This document shows, one piece after another, positions 56,877 to 64,000 of a stretch of 64,000 nucleotides of DNA (positions are counted from its first letter, which is position 1; each line of letters starts with the position of its first letter). Under the pieces are notes generated by a model. It saw only the letters and a list, made by a program, of their open reading frames with translations, was not told where the DNA came from and ran no database searches. This stretch comes from Candidatus Omnitrophota bacterium (GTDB lineage Bacteria; Omnitrophota; Omnitrophia; Omnitrophales; Aquincolibacteriaceae). Position numbers and translations under genes: made by a program. Where the stretch lies: contig CAIJHQ010000022.1 of NCBI GenBank assembly GCA_903820505.1, positions 60,397 to 124,396 on the forward strand, written 5' to 3'.

Positions 56877-59114
56877 ATGTCGCTAAAAAGAATATTCCAA
56901 GTACTTTTGGGAGTGCAGTTCTTACTAAGCCTTGGCTTGGTCTTCCTGACCGTTCATTTGTTCCTTGACCAGAAGGAACTCAGCAAGAGCCGGGACGTCC
57001 ATTTCCGGTCATATTTGCTGGCGGACGAACTGCGCCAGAGTTCCGACGACCTCACCCGTCTGGCGAGGACCTACGTGGCGACCGGCAATGAGGAATTCGA
57101 ACGCCAATACTGGACTGTCCTGGATATCCGCAACGGGAAGTTCCCGCGCCCCGTGGACTACAATCATATCTATTGGGATCTCGTCGCGGCCATCGGGCAG
57201 AAACCCCGTCCCGACGGACCCGCCGTGTCCCTTCACGAATTGATGCTCCGGGAGGGGTTTACCAAAGCAGAACTGGACAAACTGGCCTTGGCCCAGAAAC
57301 ATTCCGATGAACTGGTCGGAACAGAAAAGATCGCTATGAACGCCGTCAAAGGATTGTTCGCTGATAGCGCGGGGAACTTTACTATCAAGAAAAAACCGGA
57401 ACGGGCACTGGCCATAAGGCTGATGCATGACGAGGCTTATCATGGAAAGAAGGGCCAGATCATGAAGCCCATCGATGAATTTTACGTCATGTTCGAGGAA
57501 CGAACGGCCAAGGATGTTGCCAAAAACGAACGACGCCTGATACGAGCTCTCTGGCTGTTAGGCGCGCTCACCGTTGTTATCATGGGTATGTTCGTGTTTT
57601 CTTTTGTGGCCATCCAAAAGCAGATTGTCATGCGTATGAAGGTGGAGGAGGCCCTGCGGGTGGCCTCGCAATATTCGCGTTCTCTCTTAGAAACGAGTCT
57701 TGACCCTCTCGTCACGATCAACAGGGAAGGAAAGATCACGGATGTCAACATGGCCACCGAAAAAGCCACCGGCATAAGCCGGGAAAAACTGATCGGGACC
57801 GATTTTGTCGCTTATTTCACGGAGCCCGCCAAAGCCGGAGAGGTGTACCAGCAGGTATTCCTCCTGGGAGCGGTGAACGACTACCCGCTCACCCTCCGCC
57901 ATGTGTCAGGGCGAACCAGTGATGTTCTTTACAACGCAAGCGTTTACAAAGACCAGGCCGGGGAAGTTCATGGGGTTTTTGCCGCGGCCCGCGATATCAC
58001 CGAGCGCAAACGGATGGAAGAGGCGCTGGAATTTCAAAAGAAGTTCCTGGCGGAAATGCTCGAGAATATGGAGGTCGGCGTGGTCGCGTGCGACCAGAAA
58101 GGGGAACTGATCCTCTTTAACCGGGTGTCGCGCGAATGGCACGGACTGGACCCCATGAAGATCCCGCAGGAAGAATGGGCCCGTCATTACGATCTGTATA
58201 TGGGGGATGGGATCACCCCCATGGACGTCCATACCGTTCCTTTGGCGCGGGCTTTTCGCGGTCAAAGGGTCCGTGACGTGAATATGGTGATCGCCGCGAA
58301 AGACCAGCCCAGGCGTTATATCCTCGCACATGCTGCGCCTATTGAAGGAGAGGACGGCCGGGTCCTGGGGGCCGTTGCCACGATGCGCGACGTTACCAAA
58401 AGCAAAGAGGCGGAAGAAGAGCTGAAAAAACTCACGAACGCAAAAACCAAATTCGCTTCGATGGTTTCCCACGAACTGCGAAGTCCTCTGGCCGTAATCA
58501 AAGAATCTCTGGACGTCGCTCTGGACGGAATGGCGGGCCCGGTCAATGAGGAGTTGAAACGCATACTGGAAGTGGCGAAAAAGAACATCGACCGGTTGGG
58601 CCGCCTGATCAACAATGTCCTGGATTTTCAGAAAATAGAAGCGGGCAAAATGGAATTTGACGTTCAGGAGAATGACCTGAATGAAGTCGCCGCCGAAGTT
58701 TGTAAGAGCATGAGCGTTCTGTCGGAAAAGAAAGGGTTGGAGCTCCGGCCGGAATTGGGGGAGGGTCTGTCCAAGGTAAAGTTCAACCGGGACAAGATCA
58801 TTCAGGTCCTCATGAACCTCGTGAGCAACGCGATCAAATATACCGAACGGGGGGGCGTTACCGTGATCACGCGCAGAGAGGATGGAACGGCGCACGTCAT
58901 GGTGCGGGACACCGGCCCCGGGATCAAGGATGAAGACATGCCGCATCTCTTCCAGCCCTTTGCCCAGCTGGATGGCGGAAGCGGGAAGAAAAAAGGCGGT
59001 ACGGGTCTCGGGCTGGCCATCTCCAAAGAGATCATACTCGCGCACGGCGGAAGGGTCTGGGCGGAGGCGGGAACAGGTAAAGGCACCACCTTCCATTTTA
59101 CTTTGCCGCTCTAG
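56877..59114 (+). CDS. Membrane sensor histidine kinase with PAS domains
   Basis: A 745-residue kinase. The first membrane segment (9-29) and the second (about 224-247) bracket a helical sensor. Two PAS domains follow (about 265-380 and 385-510). The HisKA acceptor is His532 in MVSHELRSPLAVIKES, and the HATPase has NLVSNAIKYT, RDTGPGI and GGTGLGLAISKEI. It is divergent from the GGDEF-EAL gene, sharing a 220-base intergenic region. Its HisKA is close to that of the truncated hybrid at 62921. Confidence 0.9.
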   Translation: MSLKRIFQVLLGVQFLLSLGLVFLTVHLFLDQKELSKSRDVHFRSYLLADELRQSSDDLTRLARTYVATGNEEFERQYWTVLDIRNGKFPRPVDYNHIYWDLVAAIGQKPRPDGPAVSLHELMLREGFTKAELDKLALAQKHSDELVGTEKIAMNAVKGLFADSAGNFTIKKKPERALAIRLMHDEAYHGKKGQIMKPIDEFYVMFEERTAKDVAKNERRLIRALWLLGALTVVIMGMFVFSFVAIQKQIVMRMKVEEALRVASQYSRSLLETSLDPLVTINREGKITDVNMATEKATGISREKLIGTDFVAYFTEPAKAGEVYQQVFLLGAVNDYPLTLRHVSGRTSDVLYNASVYKDQAGEVHGVFAAARDITERKRMEEALEFQKKFLAEMLENMEVGVVACDQKGELILFNRVSREWHGLDPMKIPQEEWARHYDLYMGDGITPMDVHTVPLARAFRGQRVRDVNMVIAAKDQPRRYILAHAAPIEGEDGRVLGAVATMRDVTKSKEAEEELKKLTNAKTKFASMVSHELRSPLAVIKESLDVALDGMAGPVNEELKRILEVAKKNIDRLGRLINNVLDFQKIEAGKMEFDVQENDLNEVAAEVCKSMSVLSEKKGLELRPELGEGLSKVKFNRDKIIQVLMNLVSNAIKYTERGGVTVITRREDGTAHVMVRDTGPGIKDEDMPHLFQPFAQLDGGSGKKKGGTGLGLAISKEIILAHGGRVWAEAGTGKGTTFHFTLPL

Positions 59115-59327
59115 CTATACAGGAGATCCGGCGGCGTCTCACCGCGAGTATGTTTTGGGTTCATGCCTGCCACCAAGAGGCCAGTCAGGATTCAATACCC
59201 ACCCAAGCTGATACGAATACGGCGTCATTCCCCAGCATTAAACTCCCTCACGCCGGAGTTCGTAGAGTATAATTCAGCGCACATCGGGGCATAAAATGAA
59301 CAGCAAAGAAGAGGATTTGAACGCGTT

Positions 59328-60986
59328 ATGGTGACAGTCACTAAGGCACCTTTCCATATCATCCTGATCAAGCCGTCGAAGTACGATGATGACGGCTATA
59401 TCATCCGCTGGGCGTTCGGGATGATCACGAGCAATTCGCTGGCCTGTCTTTACGGGCTCACCCAAGACGTCGTCGCGAAGGGAATCCTGGGCGCGGACGT
59501 CCCTCTGGTCGTCCGCTCATTGGATGAGAGCTATCAGAAGATCGATGTCAAAAAAATAAGCCGGCGGGTCCGTGACGCGGGAGCAAGGGCGGTGGTCTGT
59601 CTTGCCGGTGTCCAGAGCAACCAATTCCCTCGCGCCATGGACCTCGCTCTGGCATTCCGGAAGGAAGGACTGCAGTGCATGATCGGAGGGTTCCACGTGT
59701 CGGGTTGTTTCGCGGTCCTTCCGAAGGTCCCGCAGGAGATCCAAAAAGCGATCGAGGCCGGGATCACGGTGGTGGCCGGAGAGATCGAGAACGAATGGGG
59801 ACACCTCCTGAAAGCGGCTTATGAGGAACGGCTGGAGCCGGCCTACAATTTTCTGGACCGGAAACCGTGCCTCGCCGGCGTTCCGGGGCCGATCATGCCC
59901 GCCGAAGGCATGAGCCGGTTCTTCAACCGGCAGAGCAGTTTTGACGCGGGGCGCGGCTGTCCTTACAAGTGTTCGTTCTGCACGATCATCAATGTCCAGG
60001 GGCAGGAGATGCGCGGCCGGACGGCTGACGACATCGAAAAGCTGGTGCGGACGCAGTTCGCCGGCGGCGTCGATCATTTTTTCATCACGGACGATAATTT
60101 TTCCCGCCACAAGGATTGGGAAGCGATCGCGAACCGGTTGATCGACCTGAAGGAAAATCACGGGATGCGTCTGACGCTGAAGATCCAGGTCGACACGGTC
60201 GCCTACAAGATACCGAGGTTCGTCGAGAAAATGGCCCGGGCCGGCGTCCGCCGCGTTTTCATCGGGATGGAGTCGGTCAATCCCAAGAATCTCAAGGCGG
60301 TCGGGAAACAGCAGAACCAGCTCGGGGAATACCGCAAAATGCTCCTGACCTGGATGGACCACGGCGTCCTGACCTACGCGGGGTACATGATCGGGCTGCC
60401 GGACGACACCTACGAGTCCGTGATGAAAGACGTCGAATACCTGAAACGCGAACTGCCTCTCGAGCACGTTCAATTTTTTATCGCGACGCCGTTGCCGGGC
60501 TCGGAAGACCACCTCAAATTCCTTCGCGACAAAGTTCCCATGGCGGAAGACCTCAACCTGTATGACACGACGCACGCGTGCATGGACCATCCCAGGATGA
60601 CCAAACAGGAACTGGAGCGGGCCTATCGCGATGCCTGGGGATCTTTTTATTGCGACGCGCATCTGAGGACGCTTTTGCTGCGCCGCAAAGGCCCCAGGCG
60701 GAGGATCCTTTGCAATTCCCTGATCTGGATCTGCGCCAATTCGCGTGTCGCGAAGATCCATCCCTTTCTCGGGGGGCTTTTCAGGATCAAGGGCCGTAAA
60801 CAGCGGCGGCCCGGCATGCCGGTCGAGGCGTTCCTTCCTTATTACGCGAACAGGATGACGGACCTGCTTGTTTATACGATAAAATTACTCTGGATGATCC
60901 GCCGGATCAATAAGTTCAAACGCGAAGCCAATCGCCCCGAAAATGCCGACTACATGGACGACGCGATCCGGCCCGTGGTCCCGTAA
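59328..60986 (+). CDS. B12-binding type radical SAM protein
   Basis: A 552-residue enzyme. The N-terminal 170 residues resemble the cobalamin-binding fold (FHIILIKPSKYDDDGY, then CLAGVQSNQFPRAMDLAL and MIGGFHVSG). The radical SAM cluster is Cys211, Cys215 and Cys218 in GRGCPYKCSFC. FITDDNFSRHKDWE and FIGMESVNPKNLKAV are usual later blocks, and C-terminal segments are hydrophobic and basic. Relatives modify lipids, hopanoids or antibiotics; the substrate here is unknown. The ATG lies inside a copy of the GTGACAGTCAC palindrome also found in prmC. A poor AGAGGA lies 14 bases before. Confidence 0.85.
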   Translation: MVTVTKAPFHIILIKPSKYDDDGYIIRWAFGMITSNSLACLYGLTQDVVAKGILGADVPLVVRSLDESYQKIDVKKISRRVRDAGARAVVCLAGVQSNQFPRAMDLALAFRKEGLQCMIGGFHVSGCFAVLPKVPQEIQKAIEAGITVVAGEIENEWGHLLKAAYEERLEPAYNFLDRKPCLAGVPGPIMPAEGMSRFFNRQSSFDAGRGCPYKCSFCTIINVQGQEMRGRTADDIEKLVRTQFAGGVDHFFITDDNFSRHKDWEAIANRLIDLKENHGMRLTLKIQVDTVAYKIPRFVEKMARAGVRRVFIGMESVNPKNLKAVGKQQNQLGEYRKMLLTWMDHGVLTYAGYMIGLPDDTYESVMKDVEYLKRELPLEHVQFFIATPLPGSEDHLKFLRDKVPMAEDLNLYDTTHACMDHPRMTKQELERAYRDAWGSFYCDAHLRTLLLRRKGPRRRILCNSLIWICANSRVAKIHPFLGGLFRIKGRKQRRPGMPVEAFLPYYANRMTDLLVYTIKLLWMIRRINKFKREANRPENADYMDDAIRPVVP

Positions 60987-61260
60987 GCTTTCTTTCATTT
61001 CACCGGAATTATATTGGTGGTCAAAAGAAGCGGGGGCAGGGTAGAATAAAAAAAAGTTTTGAATGCGGATATAGTTTCAAGACTGGGCAGAAGAGAGAAC
61101 GAGGGCGGCGTGAAAACAGTGGAGGATCTCACGGAGATGCCACCAGGAAGAACGGGAGCAAGCATAGGGTCGTCGGTCTCACGCGGTATTTTGTCCACCC
61201 CAAGCTTTATGGCGCAGGCCATGAGAACTTGGGTTTTTGTTTGTAGATAAGGGTTGAGAA
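60987..61260. other. Intergenic stretch before the soluble kinase
   Basis: About 270 bases with no gene I can support. A 63-residue open frame at 61059 has no recognisable features and is probably chance. The promoter of the kinase operon should lie here, but I see no clear consensus pair. Confidence 0.4.
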
Positions 61261-62460
61261 ATGGAAGATAGAAAACCGGGGGACGAGCAGGAGATCGAAC
61301 AAGCTTTAGAGTATAGCGATAGGATTATCGCCACGCTCAGGGAGCCGTTTTTGGTGCTGGATAAGAACTTGCGCGTGATCTCCGCCAACCCGTCCTTTTA
61401 TAACACTTTCAAGGTCACCAAAGAAGATACGCTCGGTCGTTCCTTGCCTGATCTGGGCGACGGGCAATGGAATATTCCAAGGCTGCTCGTTCTCTTAAGG
61501 GAGATCCTTCCGGAAAAGAAAACCGTAGAAGGTTATGAACTCGAACACAGATTCGCGCAAATCGGCCAGCGGCGCATGAGTCTGAACGCAACTCAGATGC
61601 GTGTTCCCAAGAAGATCGCAGCGCTTATCACGGCGGCGGCAAAAGAAAACGACGAAGAAGACCTGATCCTTCTGGCGATCGAAGACATCACCGATCGTAA
61701 GCAGGCGGAGGAGAAGATAAATAAACTGAATATGGAGCTTGAAGAGCGGGTCAGCCGGCGCACTGAGGAGCTCTTGACGGCGGTCAAGGAAATGGAGGCC
61801 TTCAGCTATTCGGTCTCGCACGATCTGAAGGCCCCGCTCCGGGCGGTGATGGGATTTGCGAATGTTCTTTCCGAAGACTATGCCCCCCAGCTTGACGAGA
61901 ATGGCAGGCGGGTGATCGGCATTATCAATGACAACGTCAGAAAAATGGGGCAGCTCATCGAAGATCTGCTCAAGTTGGCCCGCCTGGCAGGGCTGGCGAC
62001 GAACCTGGTCGATATCGATATGACGACGCTCGCGCAGCCTGTGTGCCATGAGTTAAGAGAAGAATTTTTCCGCGATAGGACCATCGAAGTATCCGTAAAA
62101 CCACTGCTGTCCGCCCGGGCCGACGCGACGCTTGCCCGGCAGATATTCACGAATCTCATTTCGAACGCCATGAAATTCACCGCCCGCAAAGAGAAGGCCG
62201 TCATCGAGATCGGAAGTTACGATAAGGATGGGGAGCGCGTCTATTACGTCAAGGATAACGGCGCGGGATACGACATGAAATACGAAGACATGCTTTTCGG
62301 GATCTTTAAGCGACTTCATTCGCAGGACGAGTTCGGAGGTACCGGGATCGGCCTCGCGATAGTCCGAAGTGCCGTCCGGCGCCACGGAGGCAGAGCGTGG
62401 GCCGAGGCCGAGGTCGATCAAGGGGCGACGTTTTATTTCACATTACCCAAAGGAGGATGA
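61261..62460 (+). CDS. Soluble PAS histidine kinase (phytochrome-type HisKA)
   Basis: A 399-residue kinase without membrane segments. A PAS domain (about 15-140) leads to a coiled coil and HisKA with His187 in YSVSHDLKAPLRAVMGFANV, the subtype found in many phytochrome-like kinases. The HATPase has NLISNAMKFT, VKDNGAGYDM and FGGTGIGLAIVRSAVRRHGG. The receiver gene starts one base after its stop, a typical pairing with Rcp1-like receivers. Confidence 0.92.
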   Translation: MEDRKPGDEQEIEQALEYSDRIIATLREPFLVLDKNLRVISANPSFYNTFKVTKEDTLGRSLPDLGDGQWNIPRLLVLLREILPEKKTVEGYELEHRFAQIGQRRMSLNATQMRVPKKIAALITAAAKENDEEDLILLAIEDITDRKQAEEKINKLNMELEERVSRRTEELLTAVKEMEAFSYSVSHDLKAPLRAVMGFANVLSEDYAPQLDENGRRVIGIINDNVRKMGQLIEDLLKLARLAGLATNLVDIDMTTLAQPVCHELREEFFRDRTIEVSVKPLLSARADATLARQIFTNLISNAMKFTARKEKAVIEIGSYDKDGERVYYVKDNGAGYDMKYEDMLFGIFKRLHSQDEFGGTGIGLAIVRSAVRRHGGRAWAEAEVDQGATFYFTLPKGG

Positions 62461-62461
62461 G

Positions 62462-62908
62462 ATGACGAACGACCAACAGATCGAGATCCTTTTAGCCGAA
62501 GACAACCCGAGCGATGTCGAACTTACGATGCGGGCGCTCAAGAAGAAGAACCTCGACAATAAGGTCCACGTGGTCACGGACGGGGCCCAGGCCCTTGATT
62601 TTATATTTTGCGCCGGAGCCTATAAAGACCGGAACATTAAAAATCCGCCCAAGGTCATTTTTCTCGATCTGAAACTTCCCAAGGTGGACGGCAAAGAGGT
62701 GTTAAGGCGCATTAAGTCGGATGAGAGGACGAAAGTCATTCCCGTCGTGATCATGACGTCTTCTCAGGAAGAAAGCGACGTGATCGCAAGTTATCATCTC
62801 GGAGCGAACAGCTATATCGTGAAGCCGGTGGATTTCGAAAAGTTTGCCGATACTATCAAGGAACTCGGCATGTACTGGGTTTTTATTAATAAGGCGCCCA
62901 TCATTTAG
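62462..62908 (+). CDS. Rcp1-like single-domain response regulator
   Basis: A 148-residue receiver: ILLAEDNPSDVELTMRAL at the N terminus, acceptor Asp in VIFLDLKLPKVDGKEVLRR, then VIMTSSQEESDV and IVKPVDFEKF. The Rcp1 subtype typically follows this kind of kinase. ATG is preceded by AAAGGAGG. The open frame extends upstream within the kinase gene, but that is overlap. Confidence 0.93.
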   Translation: MTNDQQIEILLAEDNPSDVELTMRALKKKNLDNKVHVVTDGAQALDFIFCAGAYKDRNIKNPPKVIFLDLKLPKVDGKEVLRRIKSDERTKVIPVVIMTSSQEESDVIASYHLGANSYIVKPVDFEKFADTIKELGMYWVFINKAPII

Positions 62909-62920
62909 AAAGAGGGTTCT

Positions 62921-63919
62921 GTGGAGAATAAGATCCGGGTCCTGATCGTCGAAGATTCCGCCGCCGATGCGGAGCTTGTCGTAAGAGCGCTTGGCCAGGA
63001 AGGGTTCGCCCACACAGCGAAACGGGTGGAATCGAAGGAGGCGTTTCGTAAGGCCCTTCAGGAGTTTGCCCCCGACATCGTGCTCTGCGATTACAAGCTG
63101 CCCGGTTTTGGCGCTCCCGAGGCATTGGAGATGCTCAAAAAGGAGGGCCTGAAGATCCCCTTTATTGTTGTCTCGGGCACCATCGGCGAGGAAGTGGCCG
63201 TCGAGATGTTAAAGGCGGGCACGACGGACTATCTCATGAAGGACAAGCTGAGCAAATTGGGGTCGGCCATCAAGCGCGCGATGGAAGAGGTGCGGGAACG
63301 CGCCGAGCGCAAGGAGGCGGAGGAGGCATTGCGGGAGAGTGAAGATAGCCTTCAATTTGCCCTGGATGCCGCCAAGATCGGCGCCTGGGACCTCGATCTG
63401 AAAGACCACTCCATTTCCCGCACAGTGGGCCATGACCACATCTTTGGTTACGATACGGTACTGCCCCAGTGGACGTATGAGATGTTCCTTGAACATGTGC
63501 TGCCTGAAGACCGCGCGGAAGTCGATCGTGAATTCCAGAAGGCCGTTAGCGCTCGGGATGAGTTGAGCTTTGAGTGCCGCGTTCGCCACACTGATGGCGA
63601 GATCCGCTGGATCCTGGTTGCCGGGCGCCACACGGAGAAAGTAAGCGGCAGGGCGCAGCACATAACGGGGATCGTTCAGGACATCACCGAACGGAAGGCC
63701 GTGGAAGAAGCGTTGAAAAAGCTGGCGAATGCGAAGTCCAGGTTCACTTTGATGGTCTCCCATGAATTTCGAAGTCCGCTCGCGGTCATTAAGGGCGCGG
63801 TGGCCCTTGTTGCAGAGGAGATCATCGGAAGTATTAATGACGAGCAAAGGGATATTTTGTGTAATAGTTCAGCCCGAGGAAGTGCCCCGTCGACATCCTC
63901 GCATACACGGTCGGACTGA
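62921..63919 (+). CDS. Hybrid receiver-PAS-HisKA protein, truncated
   Basis: Residues 1-125 are a receiver (VLIVEDSAADAELVVRALG, acceptor Asp in IVLCDYKLPGFG). A PAS domain follows (about 135-265), then HisKA with His281 in MVSHEFRSPLAVIKGAV. The frame ends 50 residues later with unrelated residues (CNSSARGSAPSTSSHTRSD). The HATPase domain is missing. The DNA after about 63862 does not resemble kinase in any frame. It is either a natural truncation or a rearranged or misjoined end. GTG 62921 start is 12 bases after the receiver gene. Confidence 0.75.
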   Translation: MENKIRVLIVEDSAADAELVVRALGQEGFAHTAKRVESKEAFRKALQEFAPDIVLCDYKLPGFGAPEALEMLKKEGLKIPFIVVSGTIGEEVAVEMLKAGTTDYLMKDKLSKLGSAIKRAMEEVRERAERKEAEEALRESEDSLQFALDAAKIGAWDLDLKDHSISRTVGHDHIFGYDTVLPQWTYEMFLEHVLPEDRAEVDREFQKAVSARDELSFECRVRHTDGEIRWILVAGRHTEKVSGRAQHITGIVQDITERKAVEEALKKLANAKSRFTLMVSHEFRSPLAVIKGAVALVAEEIIGSINDEQRDILCNSSARGSAPSTSSHTRSD

Positions 63920-64000
63920 TCAGCATCAGGTCACAATTGCGGCAGGATTATTACGGCGGCGGCGATAACGCAGCCAGGAAAGGGAATTCTTTCTTCTTAA

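Noticed and set aside
59297..59335. Twelve-codon leader peptide before the radical SAM gene
   Set aside because: ATG followed by TGA inside the next gene is visible, but there is no attenuator structure or codon bias to support a regulatory leader.
61059..61250. 63-residue open frame before the soluble kinase
   Set aside because: No recognisable features or ribosome binding site.

Overview
This is a chromosomal window of about 55-60% GC (my impression, not a computed value) from a Gram-negative bacterium. Supporting signs are outer-membrane barrel and lipoprotein genes, a lipobox substrate-binding protein, PilT and murA. The window contains the replication origin. The gene order, DciA in the usual recF place, a divergent Rnf-like operon and a mixture of familiar housekeeping genes with odd accessory genes fit a little-studied lineage. 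I would guess Omnitrophota or a relative, but this is an inference and nothing in the window fixes it. The standard genetic code is used.

Origin region (about 3.0-19.4 kb). Genes diverge from an AT-rich gap at 12.39-12.72 kb. To the left, on the minus strand, lie dnaA, dnaN, dciA, gyrB, gyrA and serS. To the right, on the plus strand, lie rpmH, rnpA, yidD, yidC, mnmG, parA and parB, with two parS sites just before parA. recF, mnmE, rsmG and jag are not in their customary places.

Left flank (0-3 kb). It holds a partial exported protein, a TMEM165/GDT1-type cation transporter, a hexapeptide acetyltransferase and tRNA-Ser(GGA). The tRNA is followed by a dense nest of palindromic repeats that carry copies of the first 13 nt of this tRNA and a broken piece of it. 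A small GIY-YIG nuclease gene and a second, decayed copy of that gene's 3' end lie in the same nest.

Carbohydrate locus (19.5-26.9 kb). A strong promoter precedes a sugar-binding lipoprotein, a GH94 phosphorylase, an exported protein resembling the middle domain of cyclic beta-1,2-glucan synthase, and a ROK regulator.

Biotin and Rnf-like locus (26.9-36.6 kb). bioB, an SDR, a ketoacyl-ACP synthase, bioF, bioA and bioD are tightly packed. They are followed at close spacing by rnfC-, rnfD-, mini-rnfG-, rnfE- and rnfA-like genes. These membrane subunits and RnfC lack the residues that normally hold the flavins and the membrane iron-sulfur centre, and rnfB is absent.

Housekeeping stretch (36.6-48.9 kb). 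pilT, polA, coaE, rho, rpmE, prfA, prmC (with a perfect palindrome inserted in frame), murA, rpsP, trmD, rplS, rnhB and yraN.

Envelope and signalling region (48.9-64 kb). An Omp85-like barrel protein and an exported kinase-like-fold protein come first. A two-component cluster follows: four histidine kinases (the last truncated), separate receiver proteins, a receiver-GGDEF-EAL protein and a B12-type radical SAM enzyme.
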